Positions 1 through 7,407 of a DNA stretch of 64,000 nucleotides are shown piece by piece. The position numbers were made by a program, and so were the translations under genes. The stretch is from UBA695 sp042691655 (GTDB lineage Bacteria; Verrucomicrobiota; Verrucomicrobiia; Chthoniobacterales; Chthoniobacteraceae), in assembly GCA_042691655.1 (NCBI GenBank), contig CP170506.1:4092001-4156000 (forward strand), given 5' to 3'. The first letter of the stretch is position 1. Each line of letters begins with the position of its first letter. The notes beneath the pieces were generated by a model. It was not told where the DNA came from. It was given only the letters and a program-made list of their open reading frames with translations, and ran no database searches.

Positions 1-492
1 GCGGGACAGCCTTGGCGCGAGGCCCAGCTCCTTCGCCAAATCATGGCGCTTTACAAGGAAGGCCCCGACGGGCTGTGTGGAAATGACGATTGCGGGCAGA
101 TGTCGGCCTGGTATATCTTCGGGGCGTTGGGTTTCTATCCGGTCAATCCCGCGAGTGGCGAGTATGTCCTGGGCAGCCCCCTCATCGATAAAGCGGTCAT
201 TCATCTCAATCCCAAATTTTATCCCGGCGGCACGTTCACGATTCTCGCGCGGAATAATTCGCCGGAAAACATCTACATCCAGTCGGCTACGCTGAATGAC
301 CATCCGCTTGACCGCGCCTACCTGACCCACGAAGACATCACGCAGGGCGGCACGTTGACACTTACGATGGGCTCTTCTCCGAACAAAGCGTGGGGACGCA
401 CTCCCACAGTCCGACCAAACTCGCTCACCCCTTCCCCTGCCGATCCGAAAAGCATAAACCCGGCACCGGCCAGAAGTGCGGCAACAAATTAG
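1..492 (+). CDS. GH92 family alpha-1,2-mannosidase, C-terminal fragment (5' cut by window)
   Basis: The reading frame is open from base 1 and ends at TAG 490-492, so this is the last 163 codons of a larger gene that starts outside the window. It shows the GH92 signature PDGLCGNDDCGQMSAWYIFG followed by ALGFYPVNP. In GH92 enzymes this block carries acidic active-site residues and lies in the C-terminal catalytic domain of calcium-dependent exo-mannosidases. After it comes the usual C-terminal beta-sandwich (YVLGSPLIDKAVIHL). GH92 proteins are normally about 750 aa and secreted, and trim alpha-mannose from glycans. The next sequence downstream is a broken FucP-type sugar transporter, so this was probably a glycan-use locus. 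The family call is secure; the substrate linkage is inferred. Confidence 0.9.
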   Translation, partial: AGQPWREAQLLRQIMALYKEGPDGLCGNDDCGQMSAWYIFGALGFYPVNPASGEYVLGSPLIDKAVIHLNPKFYPGGTFTILARNNSPENIYIQSATLNDHPLDRAYLTHEDITQGGTLTLTMGSSPNKAWGRTPTVRPNSLTPSPADPKSINPAPARSAATN

Positions 493-569
493 GCATGGAG
501 CTACATCGGTATTGAAAATGACAGTCCCGATTAATCTTTCCGCTCTTCCACCCGGCTTGTGGCATCATA

Positions 570-770
570 CTCCCCGATTCCTCGCGGCGAGTGGGGCTCG
601 TTGCGGTCACCACCCTTTTCTTCATGTGGGGCTTCCTCACATGCCCCAACGATATTCTCATTCCGCACCTGAAATCGGTGTTCGACCTGAACTACGTTCA
701 AGCGTCCTTCATTCAATTCACTTTTTCCGGAGCATACTTCCCAATGTCGCTCCCTGCCGGAAAAGGGATC
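570..770 (+). pseudogene. fucP-like sugar:H+ symporter, N-terminal remnant
   Basis: In the frame of GTG 591 the translation GLVAVTTLFFMWGFLTCPND, followed by ILIPHLKSVFDLNYVQASFIQF and ending MSLPAGK, is the first two membrane segments of the FucP/GlcP branch of the major facilitator superfamily. Intact proteins are about 400-430 aa with 12 helices; here recognisable homology stops after about 60 residues, near position 765. The sequence then runs into a DUF932 fragment in another frame. A nonfunctional remnant is the only reasonable reading. Its place directly after a GH92 mannosidase suggests it once imported the released sugar (inference). Confidence 0.75.
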
Positions 771-782
771 GCCTTGGTTGGT

Positions 783-1100
783 TCCCAACCGATACATGGA
801 CGCCCATCCCTCAACTTGAACTCATCCAACGTGTTGAGCATACGCTCAAGTCCAACCGTCTCACCATCGGTTCTCAGGCGCATAGCCTGAGTCATGATGG
901 AGCGCGCTACTTTGGCCTCATGGAGATTAAAGGACGCGCCACCGATGCAGACTATTGCTGGGTGCTGGGATTACGGAACAGTCACGATTAGACATTCCCT
1001 GCGGGGATTGTGGCTGGCTCCAGCGTCTTCTGCTGCGATAATTTGGCCTTCTCAGGCGAAGTCAAAATCGCATGGAAACATACCCGGTATAATCCAAGCC
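783..1100 (+). pseudogene. DUF932 phage/plasmid-like protein, internal fragment with in-frame amber stop
   Basis: In one continuous frame the sequence reads PTDTWTPIPQLELIQRVEHT, later SHDGARYFGLMEI and VLGLRNSHD, then a TAG stop at 989-991, then TFPAGIVAGSSVFCCDNLAF and SGEVKIAWKHTR. Members of DUF932 (the TIGR03299-type phage/plasmid-like family) carry a lysine between NSHD and the following T/S-FPAG block, so the TAG looks like a single-base change from AAG. Both the N-terminus and the C-terminal half are missing. The fragment abuts the fucP remnant, so two unrelated coding pieces have been joined by deletion or insertion. The function of DUF932 is unknown; it is common on mobile elements. 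Confidence 0.72.
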
Positions 1101-1585
1101 AGTTTGGACTTTATCCGTTCTGTCCGCCCCCGCCTCAAGTCCGCCCCTTAAAAATGCCCTATAAAGCCCGTTTTTTAGCCGCCCACACGTGGACATGGTC
1201 TGGAAGTGCCTGATTTTGGCGAGAATGGGAGGAATTTTGTTCTTCCTCTTCCCCCTACATATTGAAAGCCAATTACCTCGCGCTCCTTTTCAGCAAAGTG
1301 CCCTCAGTAGCCCGACTCGGCGACATTGATGAATGCCATTCTTACGGCCAAATCCAGCCATGCACAGTATGGAAGGCACTTCCTCCATCTTTAGTTTCAA
1401 CAAAAGGAGGGAGTGATCCGATGGCGCAATTGCCGAATTCGAGACGATAATCGGACCATTCGAATTGCCTGCGGCCAAAAAATACAAAGAGCAACTCACG
1501 CAAGTCAAAAACAAAAGGCCCGTGCTTCCGCTTTTATCTCCTGCGAACCGAATACAAATCAGGTTGCATGAGTAGCTACCTGGCC
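1101..1585. other. Non-coding or degenerate stretch between pseudogenes and the peroxiredoxin gene
   Basis: No intact gene is seen. Around 1419-1572 on the plus strand a short frame reads DGAIAEFETIIGPFELPAAK and continues to a stop near 1572. It could be the tail of a decayed gene, but I do not recognise it. The stretch lies inside the same decayed block as the fucP and DUF932 remnants. Confidence 0.4.
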
Positions 1586-2101
1586 TTACTTCATCCCGTC
1601 CAATACCTTCAAGACATCTGCTGCCTGCTGTTGGGTGGATGCACTCAAATCCCTCCATACCAGCACGCCCTCTTTAAATAGATACGCTTGACGGGAAGCA
1701 AACCCCACTACAGGTAAACGCGGCACGCCAAAGGCCTCAATGACCTTTCCGTCCTTATCCGCGATCAACTCGAACGGTAGGTGGTACTTCTCCTGAAACT
1801 TGCGCTGCGCATCGACCCCATCGGCACTGACGCCCAAAATTCGCACCCCTTTCTCTTGCAGTTCCTGATAAGCGTCACGCAGGCTGCATGCTTGGGCCGT
1901 ACATCCTGGCGTGTCGGCCTTCGGGTAGAAGTAAACGAGAACAAAACCCTTAGCTGCGACTTGTTTGAACTCAACCGTTTTACCGGCTTGGTCCACACCG
2001 GAGACATCCGGTATCGGCGCGCCGATCTCTAGCGGGGCGGCTCCTGCTTTGAAGCCGAGAAAACCAAGCGCAGCACACGTCGCAAGTAACAGTGTTTTCA
2101 T
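1586..2101 (-). CDS. Secreted peroxiredoxin (BCP/AhpC-TSA family)
   Basis: A 171-aa thiol peroxidase that reduces hydroperoxides using thioredoxin-like donors. The thioredoxin-fold sequence FVLVYFYPKADTPGCTAQAC carries the peroxidatic Cys67 and a candidate resolving Cys72, the C-X4-C arrangement of 1-Cys/atypical 2-Cys BCP (PrxQ) proteins. Cys67 sits in the TPGC variant of the PxxxTxxC active site. I chose ATG 2099-2101 because it gives a clear signal peptide (MKTLLLATCAALGFLGFKAG, then AAP); the frame stays open about 47 codons further upstream but with no such feature. It is therefore probably periplasmic. It is transcribed away from the disrupted VF530 gene. No good Shine-Dalgarno is visible. 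Confidence 0.88.
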   Translation of the reverse strand: MKTLLLATCAALGFLGFKAGAAPLEIGAPIPDVSGVDQAGKTVEFKQVAAKGFVLVYFYPKADTPGCTAQACSLRDAYQELQEKGVRILGVSADGVDAQRKFQEKYHLPFELIADKDGKVIEAFGVPRLPVVGFASRQAYLFKEGVLVWRDLSASTQQQAADVLKVLDGMK

Positions 2102-2234
2102 AACTACAAGATAAACGAGTTTCACCAGGAAACAATCCACTCCGTGAAGTTGGCTCAGGGATGGATTGGCTTGCACCGGTGTCGTTACATCGTCTTGACC
2201 TTCGGATTCAAACCGTGGAGCTTCTATCCCCAGC

Positions 2235-2360
2235 ATGACCAATCACCCATCCAAAGACCCACTTCACTGCGTGACGTTGGAAATGATCCTTGCGCGACTG
2301 GTTGATTACTATGGTTGGGAGGAAATGGGCAGAAAGATCCATATCCGGTGCTTCAATTTT
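2235..2360 (+). pseudogene. VF530/DUF2132 family protein, N-terminal part, interrupted by IS66
   Basis: ATG 2235 opens 42 codons reading MTNHPSKDPLHCVTLEMILA, then RLVDYYGWEEMGRKIHIRCF and NF. This matches the DUF2132 (VF530) pattern PLHGVTLE-x-L-VxxYGWEE-x-IxIRCF. The family consists of small, roughly 70-80 aa proteins described as DNA-binding. The open frame runs straight into the left inverted repeat of IS66 at 2361. If the element plus eight bases is removed, the right flank at 4933 continues in frame as SNPSF, close to the family's next block (snPS). Insertion therefore inactivated the gene. The tail after that differs from the usual SSLKFLRKTPWAR, so further damage is possible. Confidence 0.75.
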
Positions 2361-2418
2361 GTAAGCGTCACGCGGAGCGCCTCTATCCTGGAGGGATGAA
2401 AATTGTCAGTATGGGAGG

Positions 2419-2865
2419 ATGCAAAGCGAAGCGATTCGGGATGAGTTGTTGAAAATAGACCGCCGAGGGCATGTGCTGGTAAAGAGAGAACGAAGGGAGG
2501 CGCTGTTGGATGAGTACGAGCGGTGTGGGGTGAGCGCGGCGGAGTTTGCAGCGCAGATTGGGGTGAAATACCAGACGTTCGCCCATTGGCAGCAGAAGAG
2601 GAAGAACCAGCGGCAAGCGCTGTTGGTGCAAGCAGCGGCTCCAGTTCCGGCCGCATTGATGGCACCGCAGCCAGGGCCGGGGCCGCGCTGGGTAGAAGCG
2701 GAGGTCGAAGCGGGCGTCCAAGGCGAGCAGGTGATGGCAATCGTAGCGGCGCTCAAGCTTGAGTTACCGGGCGGAGCGAGCGTGGAACTCTCCACCCCTG
2801 GCCAAATGAAGCTGGCGGCGGAGTTGCTGAAGGCGCTGGCAGCCAAGGGGCAAACGGGATGCTGA
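2419..2865 (+). CDS. tnpA: IS66 accessory protein TnpA
   Basis: 148 aa. Residues about 19-60 (RRGHVLVKRERREALLDEYE, then GVSAAEFAAQIGVKYQTFAHW) form the helix-turn-helix characteristic of IS66 TnpA proteins, followed by a QQKRK basic stretch. A low-complexity Ala/Pro linker and a short C-terminal domain (SVELSTPGQMKLAAELLKAL) follow. It is needed with TnpB for transposition in well-studied IS66 elements; the exact role is unclear. Its stop overlaps the tnpB start by 7 bp (ATGCTGA), pointing to translational coupling. Confidence 0.88.
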   Translation: MQSEAIRDELLKIDRRGHVLVKRERREALLDEYERCGVSAAEFAAQIGVKYQTFAHWQQKRKNQRQALLVQAAAPVPAALMAPQPGPGPRWVEAEVEAGVQGEQVMAIVAALKLELPGGASVELSTPGQMKLAAELLKALAAKGQTGC

Positions 2866-3212
2866 GTTTTAGCGGGAGCCTCAAAGTGCTAGTGTCGTTG
2901 GAGCCGTGCGACATGCGCAAGGGCTTCAACGGGCTGCACGCCCTGGTGAGTGAACGGCTGGGAGAGGATCTACGGGGCGGAGCGATCTTCGTGTTCAGCA
3001 ACCGGCGGCACAACCGGATCAAGCTGCTTTACTGGGACGGCACGGGGATCTGGGTGATGAGCAAGCGGCTGGAAAAGGGATGCTTCTCATGGCCTCGGAA
3101 CGTGGAGCCGGGACGCACGAAGCTCAAGCTGAGCGCGGAGGCGTTGGCGCTCTTGACCGACGGGATCGACCTGCACGGGGCGAAGATGCGTCCGTGGTAT
3201 GAGCGGGAATAG
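2859..3212 (+). CDS. tnpB: IS66 accessory protein TnpB (Orf2)
   Basis: 117 aa, the normal length for IS66 Orf2. The core SLEPCDMRKGFNGLHALV followed by FVFSNRRHNRIKLLYWDGTG and GFCLW-like GCFSWP is diagnostic of the family (PF05717). It has no known enzymatic domain and is required for transposition with TnpA and TnpC. ATG 2859 overlaps tnpA. A 72-bp gap separates it from tnpC. Confidence 0.93.
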   Translation: MLSFSGSLKVLVSLEPCDMRKGFNGLHALVSERLGEDLRGGAIFVFSNRRHNRIKLLYWDGTGIWVMSKRLEKGCFSWPRNVEPGRTKLKLSAEALALLTDGIDLHGAKMRPWYERE

Positions 3213-3284
3213 CAGTCATATATTAAGTATGATCGGCGCTTGAATTTAGCGACGGGATGACTAGTCTCCTGTGGCCAACGAGCA

Positions 3285-4826
3285 ATGGTCACCGAACGCG
3301 AACAGGAACTTCTGGAAGAGAACGCGCGATTGCGTGCAGAAGTCGCGTTACTGCGGCAAAAGGTGGACCTGTTGGTGAAGCGGATCTTCGGAGCGGGGAG
3401 CGAGAAGCTCGACCCGAGGCAACTGGAACTGTTGTTGGAAGGGAGTTCGCCGGGAAAAGCGAACGAGCCCGACTTGGCGGCGGAGGCCACTCGGCGCTCG
3501 AAGGAAGAATCGACTCCGCGCTCTGAGAGCAAGCCTGCGAAAAACAAAGGGCTGCGGTTGCCTGCACACCTGCCGTGCGTCGAGGAGATCGTCGATCCGC
3601 TGCCGGTGCAGGCAGAACCGCAAGCGTGGCGCTGCATCGGCCAGGAAGTCAGCGAGCAGCTCGACTACGAACCGGCTCGGTTCCTACGTCGGCGCATGAT
3701 CCGGCGCAAGTATGTGAAGCGTGGCGAACTGGACGCCGTGCCCGTGATCGCGCCATTGCCGCCGGTATTACAGGAACGCTGCATCGCGGCGCCGGGGCTC
3801 TTGGCGCAAGTCATCGTGGCCAAATACTGCGACCATCTGCCGCTCCATCGCCAGGAGCGAATATATGCCACGCGCCACCAAGTCATCCTGCCCCGTCAAA
3901 CGCTGGCGCGGTGGATGGGGTTGGCTGCCGACTGGCTGGGTTTGATCTATCGGGAGATCAACGCGGGCGTGGTGAAAGGCGGCTACATCCAGATGGACGA
4001 AACCCCGGTTCGCTACCTTGATCCCGGCAATAAGAAAACGGGTACCGGCTACCTGTGGGTATGCAACCGGCCCGGCGGCGAAGTCGTTTACCACTGGCGC
4101 ACCAGTCGCGCCGCCGAGTGCGTGGGCGAGATCCTTCCCGCCCACTGGCGGGGCGTCCTGCAATGCGATGGGTATGCGGGTTACCGTAGCTACGCCCGGA
4201 GCGCTGGCCGCGAAGGCCACATCCGGCTCGCCGCCTGTTACGCCCACGCGCGGCGCAAGTTCATCGAATCGCAATCGCAGGCCCCATGCATCGTCACTTG
4301 GCTCCTTCGGCAAATGGCACACCTTTACCAAATCGAAAAATACTTACGGCAAGAACGCGCCGGGCCGCGGTTGCGGGAAGCCCTCCGAGCGGCCCAAAGC
4401 CGTCCCATCCACGAGCGCATCCGCAAAGCGCTGGTGCGACTAAAAACCAAGAAACGCTACCTGCCCAAAAGCAGCATGGGCAAAGCCATCGACTACGCGC
4501 TGGGTCAATGGCCGGGCTTGAGCGTCTTCCTGCAAGACGGGCGCGTGGAGATCGACAACAACCTTGTTGAAAATGCCATCCGGCCCACGGCGGTGGGCAA
4601 AAAGAACTGGCTCTTCGTAGGCGACGCCGATGCGGGCCAGCGCGGGGCGGTCCTCTACACCGTCATCGAAAACTGCCGACGCAACGGCGTAGATCCCTAC
4701 GCCTACTTGCGGGAGATCCTCACCAAACTGCCCGTGCTGACCAACCAGAACATCGCCACCTGGATACCGGCAGCCTACGCCAAAAGGCTTCGCGAAGAGC
4801 GGTACCCCCAAGCCGCCGCCTCGTAG
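3285..4826 (+). CDS. tnpC: IS66 family transposase TnpC
   Basis: A 513-aa DDE transposase of full length. Residues 1-40 form a leucine-rich coiled coil (EENARLRAEVALLRQKVDLL), followed by a linker and a His/Cys-containing region. The catalytic core shows D238 in QMDETPVRYLD, D295 in CDGYAGYRS and E429 in DNNLVENAIRP, the IS66 DDE triad. The C-terminal block (ENCRRNGVDPYAYLREILTK) is the IS66 C-terminal domain. No frameshift is seen, so the element may still be active. The stop TAG is followed at once by a 15-bp perfect inverted repeat. Confidence 0.95.
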   Translation: MVTEREQELLEENARLRAEVALLRQKVDLLVKRIFGAGSEKLDPRQLELLLEGSSPGKANEPDLAAEATRRSKEESTPRSESKPAKNKGLRLPAHLPCVEEIVDPLPVQAEPQAWRCIGQEVSEQLDYEPARFLRRRMIRRKYVKRGELDAVPVIAPLPPVLQERCIAAPGLLAQVIVAKYCDHLPLHRQERIYATRHQVILPRQTLARWMGLAADWLGLIYREINAGVVKGGYIQMDETPVRYLDPGNKKTGTGYLWVCNRPGGEVVYHWRTSRAAECVGEILPAHWRGVLQCDGYAGYRSYARSAGREGHIRLAACYAHARRKFIESQSQAPCIVTWLLRQMAHLYQIEKYLRQERAGPRLREALRAAQSRPIHERIRKALVRLKTKKRYLPKSSMGKAIDYALGQWPGLSVFLQDGRVEIDNNLVENAIRPTAVGKKNWLFVGDADAGQRGAVLYTVIENCRRNGVDPYAYLREILTKLPVLTNQNIATWIPAAYAKRLREERYPQAAAS

Positions 4827-4828
4827 AC

Positions 4829-4868
4829 CTCATAGATCTCGTATCGCTTTACCTACGAGATCTATGAG
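4829..4868. repeat. 15-bp perfect inverted repeat at the 3' end of IS66
   Basis: CTCATAGATCTCGTA at 4829-4843 is mirrored by TACGAGATCTATGAG at 4854-4868 around a 10-nt loop. It starts 2 bp after the tnpC stop and lies inside the element, about 56 bp before the right end. No T-run follows, so it is not a classic terminator; it could block transcription or serve the element in another way. Confidence 0.7.
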
Positions 4869-4932
4869 CCTTATGACCCGTTACGAGCCGACGCCCGTCA
4901 AGTGGCGCTTCGCGTGACGCTTACTCTCTTCC

Positions 4933-5187
4933 AGCAATCCGAGTTTCCTGAAGCAACTTCAGGCAGTGGTGGAAAAACGCTGAGAATTGGGGCTTTTGGG
5001 GGCGAGTGCTGACCTGGTAACTTGCCATCGCGGACTACGGGAGTCCCCGGAACGCGCCCTGCGCTTCGCGTTGAAAATAGACAATTGTTTGTATAACTGA
5101 GGCAACTCTAACGCTTTGTGTTTCCGGGAGCCTCGTGTAAGGTGAGCATATCTCCCCCGATATTCTTCTTCAAAAAAGTCTGGCCTT
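4933..5187. other. Non-coding stretch between IS66 and the Verru_Chthon cassette
   Basis: The first 51 bases (4933-4983) read in frame as SNPSFLKQLQAVVEKR then stop, and may be the tail of the VF530-like gene cut by IS66. A small hairpin (CCTGAAG-CAA-CTTCAGG) lies within it. The rest shows no gene; it should carry the cassette promoter, but no convincing -35/-10 pair was identified. Confidence 0.45.
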
Positions 5188-5943
5188 ATGTCCCCCCGCC
5201 ATTCCTTACTTCCTGATTCCCTTCCCTCCCGGTCGAACCGTGGCGTGAAGGATTCAGAGGTGCCGTTCGTCGGCTTGCGTGGAAACCCGGGGCGATGGGT
5301 CGCCGTTGCATTTCAGCGACCCGCGCAGGGCTTCACCCTGGGGGAACTCCTTGTTGTTTTGGCTATCATGGCTTCGCTCTTGGGGGTCTTGGCCCCCTCC
5401 ATAGGCAGCATAGGCAAGGCAAGTGGACTGAATAACGCGGGGAATCTGCTATTGGAACTGGCGAATAATGCGCGTCAAAATTCGTTGGCCAAGAATGCCA
5501 TGACCGCCCTGGTTTGCGTAACCGATTCCTCGGCCAATTCTCACCCTCAACTTTTTACCATGTTGGAATTGTCTTGTCCGAAAGACAGCTCCACCGCTCA
5601 GGCGCTTTCGGAGTGGAAGCAGATCTCGAAATGGCAACCGCTGGTCAGCGGGATTGTCGTTAGTAAATGGTCAACTCAGTTGCCCAATGTTTCCCCCTCT
5701 TTGCCGACCTTGCGTTACGGTGAGGAGACGTTGAGCCAGGGGCAGGTTTCCGCGGTGATTTTCCTGCCGGATGGGAGTACCCTCAACGACAGCCCGACTA
5801 CCATTCAACTAGCCGAAGGCTATATCCCCAAAGGCTCCTCCTCTCCTTCGATCACAGGTCCTCGTTTGAATGGAGAGCCAGCCAATTACTACGCATTTAC
5901 GATCCTGAAGGCAACAGGGCGGATCAAAGTTGTTCGTCGATGA
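5188..5943 (+). CDS. Prepilin-type protein, Verru_Chthon cassette protein D
   Basis: 251 aa with a long 48-residue leader and a type IV prepilin motif QG|FTLGELLVVLAIMASL: cleavage after Gly48, Phe49 as new N-terminus, Glu53 at +5, then a hydrophobic helix. The rest is a globular pseudopilin-like domain. Order and sizes of this and the next three genes match the Verru_Chthon cassette (TIGR02596/02598/02599/02600) described from Verrucomicrobium and Chthoniobacter; this one fits protein D. The precise role is unknown; by analogy it is a minor pseudopilin assembled by type II/IV machinery encoded elsewhere. The start could also be a downstream GTG, because the leader is unusually long. It overlaps the next gene by 4 bp. 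Confidence 0.8.
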   Translation: MSPRHSLLPDSLPSRSNRGVKDSEVPFVGLRGNPGRWVAVAFQRPAQGFTLGELLVVLAIMASLLGVLAPSIGSIGKASGLNNAGNLLLELANNARQNSLAKNAMTALVCVTDSSANSHPQLFTMLELSCPKDSSTAQALSEWKQISKWQPLVSGIVVSKWSTQLPNVSPSLPTLRYGEETLSQGQVSAVIFLPDGSTLNDSPTTIQLAEGYIPKGSSSPSITGPRLNGEPANYYAFTILKATGRIKVVRR

Positions 5944-6422
5944 AAACATGGCCATCGCAATGCGGCTTTTCTCTGGTGGAGATTGTCCTTTCCCTGGGCA
6001 TAGTTAGTTTTGCAATTATGGCCATCTTGGGGGTGCTTTCTGTGGGGGTTAACTCCAACAAGGATTCACTGGATGAAAGCACGATTGCCGCAATGTCGCG
6101 CCAAGTCATTGGAAATCTCCGGCAACAGCAGTTCGATGCCAGCCCGGTCTTCACCCAGCTTTTGAATAGCCCCTCTGTATGTTACTTTGACGGGCAGGGA
6201 ACGCGGCTTTGGCAAAACGGGGTGGATATCGATTCCGCAACGGCCGAGGCGAGCGGATCAGCCGTCTATCAGTGCACCGTTACGGCGACGAACAACCTTC
6301 AATACGCCTCGAACTCTTCGTTACCTTGTTTATTGGACCTTACCTTGAAGTTTGAGTGGCCAATCAGGGCTAAGGCGCCTTCCTCTTATGTCATCTACAT
6401 GAGCCTTGCGAGATACTATTAG
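5940..6422 (+). CDS. Prepilin-type protein, Verru_Chthon cassette protein B
   Basis: 160 aa. The prepilin site CG|FSLVEIVLSLGIVSFAIM places Gly9, Phe10 and Glu14 in the type IV positions, followed by one transmembrane helix. The start ATG overlaps the stop of the upstream gene (ATGA at 5940-5943), indicating coupled translation. Position, length and GFSLVE signature resemble the B member of the Verru_Chthon cassette and pseudopilins of the GspI/PilV type. Predicted to sit in the inner membrane until assembled into a pseudopilus (inference). Confidence 0.8.
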   Translation: MKTWPSQCGFSLVEIVLSLGIVSFAIMAILGVLSVGVNSNKDSLDESTIAAMSRQVIGNLRQQQFDASPVFTQLLNSPSVCYFDGQGTRLWQNGVDIDSATAEASGSAVYQCTVTATNNLQYASNSSLPCLLDLTLKFEWPIRAKAPSSYVIYMSLARYY

Positions 6423-6426
6423 TCTG

Positions 6427-7407
6427 ATGAACGCTCTTGTCATCATCGCGTGCCACCGTATTCCGGGCAAACCTCGCTTCGCCAGATGCTGCTCGCGCAT
6501 GGCAGGGTTTACGCTCGTGGAGGTATTGATCAGCACGGTTGTCCTTGCGATGGTTGTCGTCCTGCTAAGCCACGTGCTTACCAATGTCAGCGGCATTTGG
6601 CAGCGTGGGCAGGCCCAGGTGGAGCGATGCGAAGGTGGGCGGGCCATTTTGGATTACATGGCCAAGGAATTGCAGGCGGCTCAAGTCCCCGTGGACCGCT
6701 CTGGCAATGCATATCTCCAGTTCGTGGTGAACCCGTCGGGTCTTTCGAGCGGTGATAAACCTTGCGACCAGATTTTCTGGCAGGCACCCTTGGCGACGGA
6801 TCAGACGTTGGGTGATCTGGCGGAGATCGGGTATTTTGTGAAATGGACTGCGGATCGGCAGAATCCTCGGGCGCAGCTTTGCCGGTTCTTTGTCAATCCG
6901 ACTACTGCGGATGGGAATGCCAATCCCAATTTTAAGATCTACCAGAGTCCAGCCGCATGGCTTAGCAAATCGATTCTGGATGCTGTCTGTCCAGCGGACA
7001 GTCAAGACAAAGATAACCCGTATGAAGGATTGTTCGTGGAGAATGTGGTAGCCTTGTGGATCTCCTGCATCGATCCGATTGGCAATGTGATCACCACCAG
7101 CTCGAATGGCGAATCTTTTTCTGGTCATAGCTTCGATTCACGCCGCGGCTATAAATACAAAGATGCCAAAGGCAAATGGCAAAGCAGCGTATTGCCTGCC
7201 GCAATCGATGTAAGCTTTGTATTGGTGGACAACGTTTCAGCAAACCGCATCACCGGTGGCCTTCGGGATGCTATCGTGGGGCTGGCTGCTGAAACCCAGT
7301 CAGCCAGTGAATTCGTCGCGACCAGTTCAAAAGATTCCAGATTCGCCTCCATACGCCCCGGTCTGCGCTCATGTATGACGAGGGTCTACCTTCATAATTC
7401 GAAATGA
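6427..7407 (+). CDS. Prepilin-type protein, Verru_Chthon cassette protein C
   Basis: About 326 aa. The motif AG|FTLVEVLISTVVLAMVVV has Gly27, Phe28 and Glu32 in the canonical prepilin positions. ATG 6427 is preferred; ATG 6499 (MAGFTLVE) would leave a two-residue leader plus Gly, and a TTG at 6406 is also in frame. The long C-terminal domain resembles PilW/GspJ-type minor pseudopilins. It overlaps the last cassette gene by 4 bp (ATGA at 7404). It fits cassette protein C by order, length and motif. Confidence 0.78.
   Translation: MNALVIIACHRIPGKPRFARCCSRMAGFTLVEVLISTVVLAMVVVLLSHVLTNVSGIWQRGQAQVERCEGGRAILDYMAKELQAAQVPVDRSGNAYLQFVVNPSGLSSGDKPCDQIFWQAPLATDQTLGDLAEIGYFVKWTADRQNPRAQLCRFFVNPTTADGNANPNFKIYQSPAAWLSKSILDAVCPADSQDKDNPYEGLFVENVVALWISCIDPIGNVITTSSNGESFSGHSFDSRRGYKYKDAKGKWQSSVLPAAIDVSFVLVDNVSANRITGGLRDAIVGLAAETQSASEFVATSSKDSRFASIRPGLRSCMTRVYLHNSK

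Larger units (their letters stand above)
2361..4924 (+). mobile_element. IS66 family insertion sequence (complete, 2564 bp)
   Basis: Left end GTAAGCGTCACGCGGAGCGC at 2361-2380 and right end (reverse complement) GTAAGCGTCACGCGAAGCGC at 4905-4924 form 20-bp terminal inverted repeats with one mismatch, beginning with the GTAAGCG typical of IS66. Inside are the three canonical genes tnpA, tnpB and tnpC in order, all intact. IS66 normally makes 8-bp target duplications. The flanking octamers here, TCAATTTT and TCTCTTCC, match at only 4 of 8 positions, so the duplication has decayed or one end was rearranged. The element sits in a VF530-family gene. Confidence 0.93.

Noticed and set aside
989..991. 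Genetic-code change (TAG as sense codon)
   Set aside because: All intact genes end normally and many use TAG as stop; a point mutation in debris is simpler.
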